A stretch of 64,000 nt of DNA, taken from the NCBI RefSeq assembly GCF_033406955.1, contig NZ_CP137734.1, positions 4,092,001 through 4,156,000 on the forward strand, written 5' to 3'. This DNA comes from Streptomyces violaceoruber (lineage in GTDB: Bacteria > Actinomycetota > Actinomycetes > Streptomycetales > Streptomycetaceae). This document shows, piece by piece, positions 40,412 to 48,700 of this stretch; position 1 is the stretch's first letter, and each line of letters opens with the position of its first letter. The notes under the pieces were generated by a model that worked only from the letters and a program-made list of their open reading frames with translations, searched no databases and was not told the DNA's origin. A program made the position numbers and the translations under genes.

Positions 40412-40637
40412 TTCGGACTCTCCTGGTCGCAGAGCGCACGCGCCTGGCTACCTGTCACTGGCTGAGCTCAGACCTCCAGTACCGAGCTTCCGCCCGGGGT
40501 TCACGGGCCCGAACGGGCTGCGCCTTTCGCGTGCCAGATCGTGTGGGCAACTGCGCAGCGGGCGCTGATCACGGGTACGACGAGGGCCGACCGTAGACAC
40601 GGGGTTACACGCTTAAAGCGGGTGTCGCAGGTCTCGA
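40412..40637. other. Convergent intergenic region inside the island
   Basis: 226 bp between the NTPase and the convergent NUDIX gene. Composition returns from A+T-richer to G+C-rich across it, suggesting a junction between two acquired segments. No clear terminator or gene was found. Confidence 0.45.
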
Positions 40638-41108
40638 TCAGCCGAGGTAGGGCTGCTCACGGTGCTCCAGGAAGTGACGGATCCGGAGCCGCTGCGTGTG
40701 GTGCATCGGCAGTTGTGCAACTTCCGCTGGCTGCACGAACCGCAGCTCGGTGGACTCGTCCGAGATCTCGAGTTGGCCGCCGACCACACGGGCGGTGAAG
40801 CAGACGTTGAACTGCCTGCGCACCTCACCGTCCGAGTAGGCGATGATGTGGCGTGGGTCGGTGTACGTGCCCACGAGTCCGGTGATCTCGACATCCAGGC
40901 CCGTTTCCTCCTTCACCTCGCGGACAGCCGTTCCCGGGAGTGAGTCGGTCATCTCCATGCCGCCGCCGGGTAGTGCCCAGAGATCGTTGTCCCGTCGGCG
41001 CTGGAGGAGGATGCGGCCCTCGTTGTCGGTGACTACTGCGGACGCGGCGACGACCAGACTGTTCGGCTTGGGGGCGTCTGGTTCGTCGTAGTACTCGGTG
41101 CGTGCCAT
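40638..41108 (-). CDS. NUDIX hydrolase
   Basis: A protein of 156 residues from ATG 41108. The complete Nudix box is GGGMEMTDSLPGTAVREVKEETGL (G-x5-E-x7-REVKEETG) with all catalytic Glu present. It hydrolyses nucleoside diphosphate-linked compounds; substrate unknown. The next gene upstream (XRE) ends 2 bp before it, so they form an operon. NUDIX genes are common in actinobacterial integrative elements; in pSAM2 the immunity factor Pif has this motif. Equivalence to Pif is a guess from context. Confidence 0.93.
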   Translation of the reverse strand: MARTEYYDEPDAPKPNSLVVAASAVVTDNEGRILLQRRRDNDLWALPGGGMEMTDSLPGTAVREVKEETGLDVEITGLVGTYTDPRHIIAYSDGEVRRQFNVCFTARVVGGQLEISDESTELRFVQPAEVAQLPMHHTQRLRIRHFLEHREQPYLG

Positions 41109-41110
41109 GA

Positions 41111-41854
41111 TCACTTCTCTCGTACTGGCGTCGCGGTTGCCCACACCGCGTCGAAGCTGTCGGCGTAGGTGTCGAACATGCCGCCTTCCCCGTTCCGGCG
41201 CAGGTGCCACACGGGGGCCTTGTAGGCGTTCACGCCCCAGACGTGGGCGTTGACCAGTGCCTGATCATCGGCCCGGTAAATCGAGTTGTAGAGCGTCGTG
41301 GCGTGAGTCCGGACCTCGATGCCCGGTACCCCGATGAGTGGGCGGTAGTGCATCAGCGCGAGACGGCACCGGGATTGGATTCCGTGTCCGAACTTCTCCT
41401 CGTCGCCGCGCTGTTGCACGTTGGTGCTGTCCGCGTCGCCGACTGCGATGCGGACTGCGCAGCCCTCGGCCGCCCGCTCCTTCAAGAGCTCGTTGAGCCG
41501 CGGGTACGCCTCGTGCAGGAACACGGCTGCGTACACCAGCACGTCGATCTGCTCGCGTGCCGGGGTCAGCATGTCCACGAAGGTGGAGACGGGGATGTCC
41601 GCACGCTGGTCGTAGAGGGCCACAAGTTCCGGACTGACGGCGCGGGCGGGGCGTGCCTGCCTGAGCGATGGCCATAGAGCGTGCACGTCTTCTCCTAGCG
41701 TCTCTGCTGCCAACATGGCCGTGGCACGACGTGGCGTACGCCCCAGGTTGACCCATCGTTCGACGGACTTGGGATCGACTTCGACCTTGTCCGCGAGGGC
41801 GTTGTACGTCCAGCCGCCGGCCGCCATGGCCGCACGTAACCTCTCGTTTGCCAT
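41111..41854 (-). CDS. XRE-family regulator with C-terminal DUF5919 (PLD-like) domain
   Basis: A protein of 247 residues from ATG 41854 (TAGGAG upstream). The N-terminal HTH is MAAGGWTYNALADKVEVDPKSVERWVNLGR. The C-terminal domain (about 90-245) contains IDVLVYAAVFLHEAYPRLNELL, VRIAVGD and VHTHATTLYNSIYR-like segments of DUF5919, a phospholipase-D-like fold without the HKD catalytic pair. Such regulators often neighbour NUDIX genes in Streptomyces elements. GGGACGT repeats in the divergent promoter (41888-41916) are likely operators. Confidence 0.88.
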   Translation of the reverse strand: MANERLRAAMAAGGWTYNALADKVEVDPKSVERWVNLGRTPRRATAMLAAETLGEDVHALWPSLRQARPARAVSPELVALYDQRADIPVSTFVDMLTPAREQIDVLVYAAVFLHEAYPRLNELLKERAAEGCAVRIAVGDADSTNVQQRGDEEKFGHGIQSRCRLALMHYRPLIGVPGIEVRTHATTLYNSIYRADDQALVNAHVWGVNAYKAPVWHLRRNGEGGMFDTYADSFDAVWATATPVREK

Positions 41855-41887
41855 TTCAATCTCTCCTACCAACCGGGGACGGCACTA

Positions 41888-41916
41888 GGGACGTTCTACC
41901 CGACGCGGGACGTCCC
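41888..41916. promoter_or_regulatory. GGGACGT repeats at the divergent XRE promoter
   Basis: Copies of GGGACG lie at 41876, 41888 and 41907; the last is part of the perfect palindrome GGGACGTCCC (41907-41916). Between the XRE gene and the divergent 41974 gene; probable XRE operator. Confidence 0.55.
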
Positions 41917-41973
41917 GAAGTGGTGTTTGTCCGTGGTTCCGACGTCCTGCCTGTCGGCAGGAAGCTCGTCGGC

Positions 41974-42204
41974 ATGGCGAGCAATCAGCAGACCAGACCA
42001 GTCATCGGTGAACTGGCGAAAGACAGTGCCACCGGGCGCATCGGCGTCGTCATGGGCGAGATCAGTGGTCGCGTGCAGATGCGGCCGGTTCGTGGCGGCA
42101 GGGAGTGGGAGGCCATGCCGGGCGACGTGGTGGCCCCCAGTGCGCGGGAGGAACTAAGCGCACGCCTGGCGGTGCGGAACCTCGACAGTCAGGTCCCGCT
42201 GTGA
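41974..42204 (+). CDS. Small conserved island protein of 76 residues
   Basis: Starts at ATG 41974 (AGGAAG 10 nt upstream). The product has a compact beta-rich sequence (TRPVIGELAKDSATGRIGVVMGEISGRVQMRPVRGG, then WEAMPGDVVAPSAREEL), resembling small SH3-like proteins common in Streptomyces next to XRE regulators. It is divergent from the XRE gene and shares its GGGACGT promoter region. Function unknown. Confidence 0.75.
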   Translation: MASNQQTRPVIGELAKDSATGRIGVVMGEISGRVQMRPVRGGREWEAMPGDVVAPSAREELSARLAVRNLDSQVPL

Positions 42205-42305
42205 TGCGCGCCGTCGGCCGGTATGCCGGGGTCCTGTTCATCATCTGCATCAGCGGTTCGTGCGGCCTGGTGATCGGTATGGCCCTCGGGACCGGCGGCC
42301 AGTAG
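42204..42305 (+). CDS. Single-TM miniprotein of 33 residues
   Basis: ATG 42204 overlaps the TGA of the preceding gene. The product is basically one TM helix (AGVLFIICISGSCGLVIGMAL) with two Cys and short ends. Such miniproteins recur in this gene order in Streptomyces as far as I recall. Function unknown. Confidence 0.55.
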   Translation: MRAVGRYAGVLFIICISGSCGLVIGMALGTGGQ

Positions 42306-42456
42306 ACCGGCCGCCCCGGACGGGTGCCGACCTCCCGGCTCCCCCGTCCCCGTCCGGGCCGGCCTCCAAGCCCGCTTCCCGATCGTCTCTGAGCCGAGCT
42401 CGCCGATCGGGACGCGTTGTACATGCCCTGCACCACCTCACCTGAGGAGATTGCAC

Positions 42457-42900
42457 ATGACGGCAACAGCGAACGATCAGAAGACCGGTCTCGCGGTGGC
42501 TGGCGAGGAACTGTTCGAGAGCGTGGCCCGCTTCGTGGTCGTCCACAACGGGCAGTCCCCCGAGCGCGCTGGGCGGATCGCGGACCAGGCGGTCGCGTTC
42601 CTCGTCACGGCGGCCACCGCGACCGTGCCCATGGTCCCGTCCGACGACGTCGACCTCGGGCTTCACGCGCTCATCCTGCACACGAAGGAGTACGCCGGGC
42701 TGTGTGAGCGGTACGCCGGCCGATTCCTGCACCACAACCCGAAGCCCGGTGGAGGGGGCCGCGACCTGGAGAAGGTCGCTGCTTCGGCGCATGCCGTGAA
42801 GGCGGCCGGGTTCGTGGTCTTCGACGACCTGTGGACCGTGGACGGGACGAACCTCGCACAGTGCGACTCCGACTGTGGCCGACCGTACGGTCAGGCGTAG
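42457..42900 (+). CDS. GRDP-like (glycine-rich domain-containing) protein
   Basis: A protein of 147 residues from ATG 42457 (GAGGAG upstream). The mid-sequence VDLGLHALILHTKEYAGLCERYAGRFLHHNP is the hallmark of a Streptomyces family annotated glycine-rich domain-containing protein. The C-terminus ends in a Cys-containing acidic tail (QCDSDCGRPYGQA). The function of the family is not known. A kinase-like gene follows 70 bp downstream on the same strand and often accompanies it. Confidence 0.72.
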   Translation: MTATANDQKTGLAVAGEELFESVARFVVVHNGQSPERAGRIADQAVAFLVTAATATVPMVPSDDVDLGLHALILHTKEYAGLCERYAGRFLHHNPKPGGGGRDLEKVAASAHAVKAAGFVVFDDLWTVDGTNLAQCDSDCGRPYGQA

Positions 42901-42970
42901 CTCACGACAACAGCGGCGCGGCCGGCCTCGACTCGGGGTCGGCCGCGTTCGCCCGGAGGGAGAAGAGATC

Positions 42971-43807
42971 TTGTCCGGCCCGACCCCTGAACTGCCGATC
43001 ATGGTGCTCGACGCGCTCATGCCCACGACTCAGCGCATCGTCATCGATCGTCGAGGCTCCACGGTCTGGGAGGTGGAGAGCCACCGGGGCCACTTCGCGG
43101 TGAAGCTCGGCTATCCGATCGCGGCCACGGCCGAATGGCCTGCCCAGCCATGGACCGCGCTCGCGCCCGCACGCGAGGGCGCTGTCCTGCATCGCCTCGG
43201 CCTCGACGCTGTCGCGTACGGCGAATGGGAGCGCGGCACGTGGAACTTCCAGCCGTGGCACGAAGGGCCAGACCTCTACAGGCTGTGGGAGCCATGCCGT
43301 AGGGCGGGCTCGTCCGTCAAGCCTCACACCAGCGTGGCGCTGGGCTGCGTCGAAGCCCTGGCTGATCTCCATGTACGCGGCTGGGCTCACGGTGATGTGC
43401 AGCCCGCGCACTTCATCGTCGGGCCAGAACGAACGCGCCTCATCGACCTCGCCCTCGCCCAGGGCGGGCAGGTGCCCAGCGGGTACGACTTCCCGTTCCG
43501 CGGCTGCCTCGTCCACTACGAGGCGCCGGAGATCGCGCGCAGCGTGCTCGACACCGGGGAAGCGGAGCCGACACAGCAAGCCGACGTCTACGCGCTCGGA
43601 GCCTCGCTGCTCATCTCCGCCACGGGCTGGCGGGCAGTCGAGTACCCGGACGACGCTCCGCGCTCCGTGCAGAGAGAGGCAGTGGCCAACGGTCGGCGTC
43701 GGCCCGTGAAGGTGCCCGGTGAACTGGGCGAACTGGTCGATGCCATGCTCAGCCATGCGCCGGGAGATCGGCCTTCCATCTACGAGGTGGGCAAAGCGCT
43801 GATCTGA
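42971..43807 (+). CDS. Kinase-like phosphotransferase
   Basis: A protein of 278 residues started at TTG 42971 because GGAGGGAGAAGAG lies just upstream; ATG 43001 is an alternative. The N-lobe is weak: Lys in HFAVKLGYP is the probable ATP-binding Lys. The catalytic loop is GWAHGDVQPAHFIV (HGD-x-x-P, as in aminoglycoside/choline kinases) and the metal-binding Asp is in LIDLALAQG, replacing DFG. The C-lobe has YEAPEI and DVYALGASLL as in eukaryotic-type kinases. It is probably an active kinase; target unknown. A strong terminator follows. Confidence 0.8.
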   Translation: MSGPTPELPIMVLDALMPTTQRIVIDRRGSTVWEVESHRGHFAVKLGYPIAATAEWPAQPWTALAPAREGAVLHRLGLDAVAYGEWERGTWNFQPWHEGPDLYRLWEPCRRAGSSVKPHTSVALGCVEALADLHVRGWAHGDVQPAHFIVGPERTRLIDLALAQGGQVPSGYDFPFRGCLVHYEAPEIARSVLDTGEAEPTQQADVYALGASLLISATGWRAVEYPDDAPRSVQREAVANGRRRPVKVPGELGELVDAMLSHAPGDRPSIYEVGKALI

Positions 43808-43860
43808 TCCGGAAGCCCCGACTCATCTCGCGTCACGTGCGCGGACACCGACAACAAATG

Positions 43861-43903
43861 ACCGGACCACCCTCAGCCTGGACAGCATTCCGGGTGGTCC
43901 GGT
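43861..43903 (+). terminator. Hairpin after the kinase-like gene
   Basis: A 12-bp perfect stem ACCGGACCACCC (43861-43872) / GGGTGGTCCGGT (43892-43903) with a 19-nt loop. Likely the end of the right-hand island operon. Confidence 0.75.
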
Positions 43904-44186
43904 TGCGGAAGCCCTGATCAGGACCCCGGTGCCGATGGTACCGGGGTGGTCGGCGTGCTCCGATTCGGGTGCGGCTACAACCCCCTCGACGGTTCCTGAG
44001 TTGGAGAGGATGAGCGGTTGAAGGCCAGTCACTGGGCGCCCGGTTCTGACCGGTGCCACCGAAAGTCAGCCACGGCGGCGCGTGCGCCGAACGAGCACCC
44101 GTCACGTGTGCCTCCAGCAACCCGTACCGGCATCAGCCACGCTTCCCGGTTTTGAAACGGCGGGCATCCGGGCGGCCGGGTCGTGC

Positions 44187-44510
44187 TTACTCGGGCTCGG
44201 CCTGGACCTGGTCGTGGTCCTGGTGCTCGGGCTGGGCGAGTTGCTTCGTGGCCTGGCTGCCTGCCTTGGCGGTGTTGCGCGCTGAGTGGCCGGGGGCCGG
44301 CGCAGCGGTGGCGGAGACAGGGAGCGGCGGCGGCCCCCGGCCGCCAGCGCGCGCGGACCGCCGTAGGCGGGCCGCCTTGACTCGCAGCGCTCGGCGTTCG
44401 ACCGGATGGGGGATGCCCTGAGAGGTGACGGCAACGATCCGGACGATGACGGCGGCTCGGCGGGTGTCCCAGTGGCTGTCTGATCGGTCCGCAAACCCGG
44501 TTACCGTCAA
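44187..44510 (-). CDS. Doubtful island reading frame of 107 residues
   Basis: Starts at TTG 44510 and ends at TAA 44187. Third codon positions are mostly G or C, and the C-terminus is hydrophilic and helix-like (NTAKAGSQATKQLAQPEHQ). The middle is Arg/Ala-rich, and an overlapping plus-strand frame competes. It lies next to attR, where an integrase or excisionase would be expected, but shows no tyrosine-recombinase or HTH motif. The rest of 43904-44520 holds no other credible gene. Confidence 0.3.
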   Translation of the reverse strand: MTVTGFADRSDSHWDTRRAAVIVRIVAVTSQGIPHPVERRALRVKAARLRRSARAGGRGPPPLPVSATAAPAPGHSARNTAKAGSQATKQLAQPEHQDHDQVQAEPE

Positions 44511-44525
44511 ACACTGCCGTCAACG

Positions 44526-44567
44526 CAAAAGCCAGAGGCCTTAAGGAGTGATCCTTAGGGCCTCTGG
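44526..44567 (-). terminator. Element-borne terminator for tRNA-Arg
   Basis: CCAGAGGCC-TTAAGGA (44532-44547) pairs with TCCTTA-GGGCCTCTGG (44552-44567); on the minus strand a TTTT run follows (from caaaag). It lies just downstream of the tRNA 3' end and replaces the stranded original terminator at 36931-36970. Confidence 0.82.
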
Positions 44568-44571
44568 TCTG

Positions 44572-44616
44572 CTGTGCACTCGGCAGGATTCGAACCTGCA
44601 ACCTTCTGATCCGTAG
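44572..44616 (-). repeat. attR within intact tRNA-Arg(ACG)
   Basis: 45 bp shared with attL at 36976-37021 (one indel). It runs from 3 bp past the tRNA 3' end to the anticodon loop, where identity stops abruptly, as for tRNA-targeting tyrosine integrases. Confidence 0.92.
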
Positions 44617-44647
44617 TCAGATGCTCTATCCGTTAAGCTACGAGTGC
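44575..44647 (-). tRNA. tRNA-Arg (anticodon ACG)
   Basis: Acceptor GCACTCG pairs with CGAGTGC, discriminator A. The anticodon stem is TCTGA/TCAGA with loop CTACGGA, anticodon ACG, decoded after TadA deamination to ICG. T arm GCAGGTTCGAATCCTGC. CCA is not encoded. The 3' half is supplied by the integrated island. Confidence 0.97.
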
Positions 44648-44799
44648 TTGTCTTGTTCAGTTTTACCGCCGCTCCCGTGCCTTCCGGCCCGTTCGCGGCG
44701 ACAGGAAGAACATTACATGACTGCCGCCGTCATGTGAAATCCATTGGCCGCACCCCTTGTGACCTGGGCAAATGCCGGTTGCGGGCGGTCGGCAACACA

Positions 44800-44828
44800 G
44801 AAGCCCCGGCCGGGTGGGCCGGGGCTTC
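44800..44828 (-). terminator. Terminator of tRNA-Ser(GCT)
   Basis: 12-bp perfect stem GAAGCCCCGGCC / GGCCGGGGCTTC, loop GGGTG, 10 bp past the tRNA 3' end on the minus strand. Confidence 0.85.
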
Positions 44829-44838
44829 CGTGTTCGTG

Positions 44839-44929
44839 CGGAGGCGGAGGGATTTGAACCCTCGATGGGCTTTAAGACCCAAACCGCATTAGCAGTGCGG
44901 CGCCATAGACCGGACTAGGCGACGCCTCC
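44839..44929 (-). tRNA. tRNA-Ser (anticodon GCT)
   Basis: Acceptor GGAGGCG pairs with CGCCTCC, discriminator G. The anticodon stem is CCGCA/TGCGG with loop CTGCTAA, anticodon GCT. A long class II variable arm and T arm GAGGGTTCAAATCCCTC are present. CCA is not encoded. Confidence 0.97.
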
Positions 44930-45110
44930 AGACAACATCACCGTCTCGCGGGCGAGCGCGAGTGGCGCGTGCCGATGATGACACAGTTGAGCGCGCTGTC
45001 ACCAATCGGCCCCCACGGTACTAGGCGGGCAGGCCGCAGAGCAAAGCCCTTACGGCCTAGTCCACCGGTCCGGTGCGCAACGTCCGGGCGGCCGGCGCGT
45101 TGGTCAGGTC

Positions 45111-45578
45111 ATGTTCCAGGTGACCCGCACCCCCGCCGCCCGCCTCCTCGGCGCCGCCGCCCTGTCCGCCGCCGCCCTCGCCTCCGTCTGTGCCGCGCCC
45201 TCGGCCGCGGTCGCGGGCGCCGGTCCCGCCGCTCCGGAGGGTGACCACCTCACGGTCACCGTCCGCGACGCCGGCGCGGGCATGGACGGCACGTACGAGC
45301 TGTACTGCCACCCCGTCGGCGGCGACCACCCCGACACGGAGGGCGCCTGTGCCGTCGTCGACCGCGACACCCGGTGGGGCCAGGAGGTCTTCGCGCCGGT
45401 ACCCGAGGGCGCCGTCTGCACCATGCAGTACGGCGGCCCCGCCACCGCGCGCGTCACCGGCACGTGGGCCGGACGCCCCGTCGACGCGACGTACGACCGG
45501 CGCGACGGCTGCGAGATCTCCCGGTGGGACCGCATGGTCCCACTGCTGCCCGAGGTGGGGGCCCCGGCCCGGTCGTAG
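45111..45578 (+). CDS. Streptomyces subtilisin inhibitor (SSI)-like secreted protein
   Basis: A protein of 155 residues from ATG 45111. A signal peptide (ARLLGAAALSAAALASVCAAPSAAVA) leads to a mature part of about 115 residues. Four Cys match the two SSI disulfides: ELYCHP, EGACAV, AVCTMQY and DGCEISRW. By alignment to SSI (CPMVY) the reactive-site P1 residue would be Met in CTMQY, which suggests inhibition of subtilisin-like proteases. The conserved VTGTWAGRPVDATY follows. The C-terminus is longer than usual and lacks the FAFF end. It is probably secreted and regulates extracellular proteases during development. Confidence 0.87.
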   Translation: MFQVTRTPAARLLGAAALSAAALASVCAAPSAAVAGAGPAAPEGDHLTVTVRDAGAGMDGTYELYCHPVGGDHPDTEGACAVVDRDTRWGQEVFAPVPEGAVCTMQYGGPATARVTGTWAGRPVDATYDRRDGCEISRWDRMVPLLPEVGAPARS

Positions 45579-45752
45579 GGCCCGGACGGTGACCGGTCAC
45601 ACGTTCTACGTCACTTCCTCGTGCGACCTCCGTCCCATCCCACGCCGCCCGAGGGGCCCCAACCCTTAGACTCCCTCGCGTGACACGCTGCGGGCCGATT
45701 GGCAAGATGGCCCAGGCGGTCGGCAAGTGCGGTAACAGGAGGGAAGCGTCTC

Positions 45753-48700
45753 GTGAGCAGCAGGCCATCCCGAGGCACTGCTCGCCTCGCAGCCATACTG
45801 GACGCGCTGCCGGACGCGTTGGTCCTGGTCAACGCGAACGGCACCGTGGTCAACGCGAACACCATCGCGCTGGAGGCGTTCGAGACGCCGGGCACCGCGC
45901 TGGTCGGGCGGGGGCTGCTGGATCTGCTGCCGCACTTCGACTCGCGGCTGATCCCCGGCTCCATGCGGCGCCCCGACCACATCGACCCGCGGGCGCGCAC
46001 CAAGCCGACGCGGATGGTCGCGCGGCGCACCGACGGCTCCGAGTTCCCGGTCGAGGTCACCAGCGCCAACCTGGAGACCGGCCAGCAGGCCTACGACACC
46101 TACGGCTACACCGGCGACGAGCTGCTGATGCTGGTCGTCCGCGACCTCTCCGGCACCGTCGACACCGAGGCCGAGCTGGCCCGTTCGCAGCGGCAGACCG
46201 AGATGATCCTGCGGGCCGCCTCCGAGGGCGTCGTCGGCACCGACACCGACGGGCGGATCGTCCTCGTCAACCCGGCCGCCGCGCAGATCCTGGGCTACCG
46301 GGCCGGTGAACTCGGCGGGCGCGAGCTGCACACCCTGGTCCTGCACTCGCGTGCCGACGGCTCGCCCTTCCCGTACGACGAGTCGCCGCTCGCCGACACC
46401 CTGCGCTCCGGGCGCAAGCACCGGGTGCGCGGGCAGGTGCTGTTCGCCAAGAGCGGGGACCAGCTGCCGGTCGACCTGACGACCGCACCCGTGCGCGACG
46501 GCGACCAGCTCGTCGGCGCCGTGATGACCTTCACCGACCGGCGCCCCTACGACGCCCTCGTCGAGGAGCACGAGGAGGCGGAGCGGCGGCACGCCGAGGA
46601 ACTGGAGCGGCTCGCCGAGGAGCACGCCGCCGAGCTGACCGGGCTGCGGCAGCGGCACGCCGCCGAGCTGGAGGAGCTGAAGGAGCAGCACGCGGAGGAG
46701 CTCGCCGCGGACGCCGACCGCTACGCCGCCCTCGGCGAGCGGGAGAAGGACCGGTACGAGGCGATCGCCGGGCGGCACGAGCAGCTGCTCACCCTCCTCG
46801 GCGACTCGCTGCGCGGGCCGCTGGACGAGCTGCGCCGGGAGCTGGCCGCGCTGGCGTCGGACGACGCCGGGCAGTTGTGGCCCGAGGCCAACCAGGTGCT
46901 GCACCACCTGTCGGCCGGCTACTCGCGCATCACCACCCTCATCGACAACGTCCTCGGCTACCAGCGCCTGGACGTGGGCAACGAACAGGTCGCCCGCACG
47001 AAGGTGATGCTCGACGCCGTCGTCGCCGCGGGTGTCGACGGCGCCGTGGAGCTGATCGGCCCGGGGCGGGTGCAGTTCGCCGTGCACGCGCCGCCGATCG
47101 AGGCCGAGGTCGATCCCCGGCTGCTGGCCACCGCGCTCGCGCACCTCGTCGCGGACGTCGCCGGTGTCGACGCCACCGGCAACTCGCCCGTGTCGGCGAC
47201 GGGCGGCTACCTGGACAACACCGTCGTGGTCGCGGCGGCGCAGCGCGGCGAGGTCGTGCGCATCGAGGTACGCGGGCCGTACGCCGGGGGAGACCCGGTG
47301 CACGAGCCGATCGTGCGCGGGATCGTGCGGGCGCACGGTGGCGTGCTGCAGACGCACGACGTGCCGGGCATGAGCGGCAGCGCGTTCGTGCTGGAGGTGC
47401 CGATCGGCGGCGGGGCGGGTGCCGTCACCGCCCAGGGTGCCGAGCTCGCGCAGATCGCCCCCGCCGTGCCGGACGCCGCTGCCGACTCGGCCGGTGGCGT
47501 GGGTGCGCAGGGCACCGTGGCCGTTCGGGAACCAGCTTCCGGGGGCGGGCGGCGGCGGGCCCGTCGGGCCTCCGTCGACGCGTTCCTGGAGAGCGGGGTC
47601 GCCGGGGCACCGGGCGACGCCGGAGCCGGGCCCGAGGCGGAGAACTCCGCACCGACCGGGCGGCGCAGGAGGCGCGCGGCCCAGGCCGGGGCCCAGGCTG
47701 GGGCCGGGGTCGAGGCCGGGGCCGAGGCCGGGGCCGAGATCAGCGCTCAGGGACAGGGACAGGGCGGCGACGTACCGGCTCCGCTGCCCGTGCCCGCGCA
47801 GGCGGGGCCCGGTGCGGGCGCCGGGGCCGGTGGTACCGGGCGTCGGCGGGGACGGCCCGCGGAGACTTCGGGCGCCGAGGTGGCCGGGGTGCCCCAGGCC
47901 GCGCTCGGCGGGGTGTCCGAGGGTGCCGTCGTCATGGCCGGCGAGCACGGCGGCGGGGCCGCGGCGTCCAACACCGGCCTGGGCGGGACCGTGCCGCCGC
48001 AGGGCGTCCCCGCGCCCTCCGGACGCCGGGCGGGGCAGGACGGCGGTGAGCAGCACGCCCTGCCTCCGGCGCTGCCCGCGCAGGCCGGCGAGTCGAACCC
48101 GGCAGACCCGGAGGCCGCCGACCGGCCGACGGGGCGCCGACGCCGTGCCCTGGCCTCCGCCAACGAGCGCGCCGCGGCGCAGGAGGCCGCTCCGCGCCAG
48201 GTGTTCGCCCTGCCGCCCGCCGGCGCCGACGCCGACCGTCCTTCCGAGGGGACGGCAGAGGCTCAGGGACGGGTTCAGGAACCGGGGCAGGTCCAGCCCG
48301 GTCGGGTCCGGGTGCCGGGACCCGCCGCTCCCGGTGACGCCGTGCCCGACGAGGGCCGTCACGACGCCGTATCGCACGACCAGTCCGAGGACCACACGCC
48401 GCCGCAGCCCCACCCCGCCGAGGCGCCCACGGGACGCCGCCGACGGGCCGGGGCCGCCCGCCCGGCCGACGAACCGGTGCCGGGCCAGGCTCAGGGCCAG
48501 GGCCAGGGCCAGGCGCAGAGTGCGCCCGCACAGGGCATCCCGGTACAAGGAGCGCCGCCGGTGCAGGGAGCCCCCGTGCCCGCCCCGGCCGCGACCGGTA
48601 CCGAGGCACAGGCACCCCGGCCCGCCGAGTCCGGTGCCGACACCGCGGCGCCCGCCGCCCCGGGGCAGCCCGCGCCCGCGCCGCAGCCGTGGCCCGCCGC

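Larger units (their letters stand above)
36976..44616. mobile_element. 7.6-kb genomic island integrated in tRNA-Arg(ACG)
   Basis: The island is bounded by a 45/46-bp direct repeat of the tRNA-Arg 3' half. The intact tRNA is at the right end, while the old transcription terminator remains at the left. The left part (37022-40637) is visibly lower in G+C than the chromosome; the right part (40638-43903) is closer to it. Cargo is the NTPase/amyloid-motif pair, a NUDIX-XRE operon, two small proteins, a GRDP-like protein and a kinase-like protein. No integrase, excisionase, replication or TraB-like gene is visible, so it may be a remnant of an actinobacterial ICE or an element mobilised in trans. 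Confidence 0.85.

Noticed and set aside
43904..44520. Integrase or excisionase remnant near attR
   Set aside because: No tyrosine-recombinase R-H-R-Y pattern or excisionase HTH in any frame; only one doubtful frame of 107 residues.
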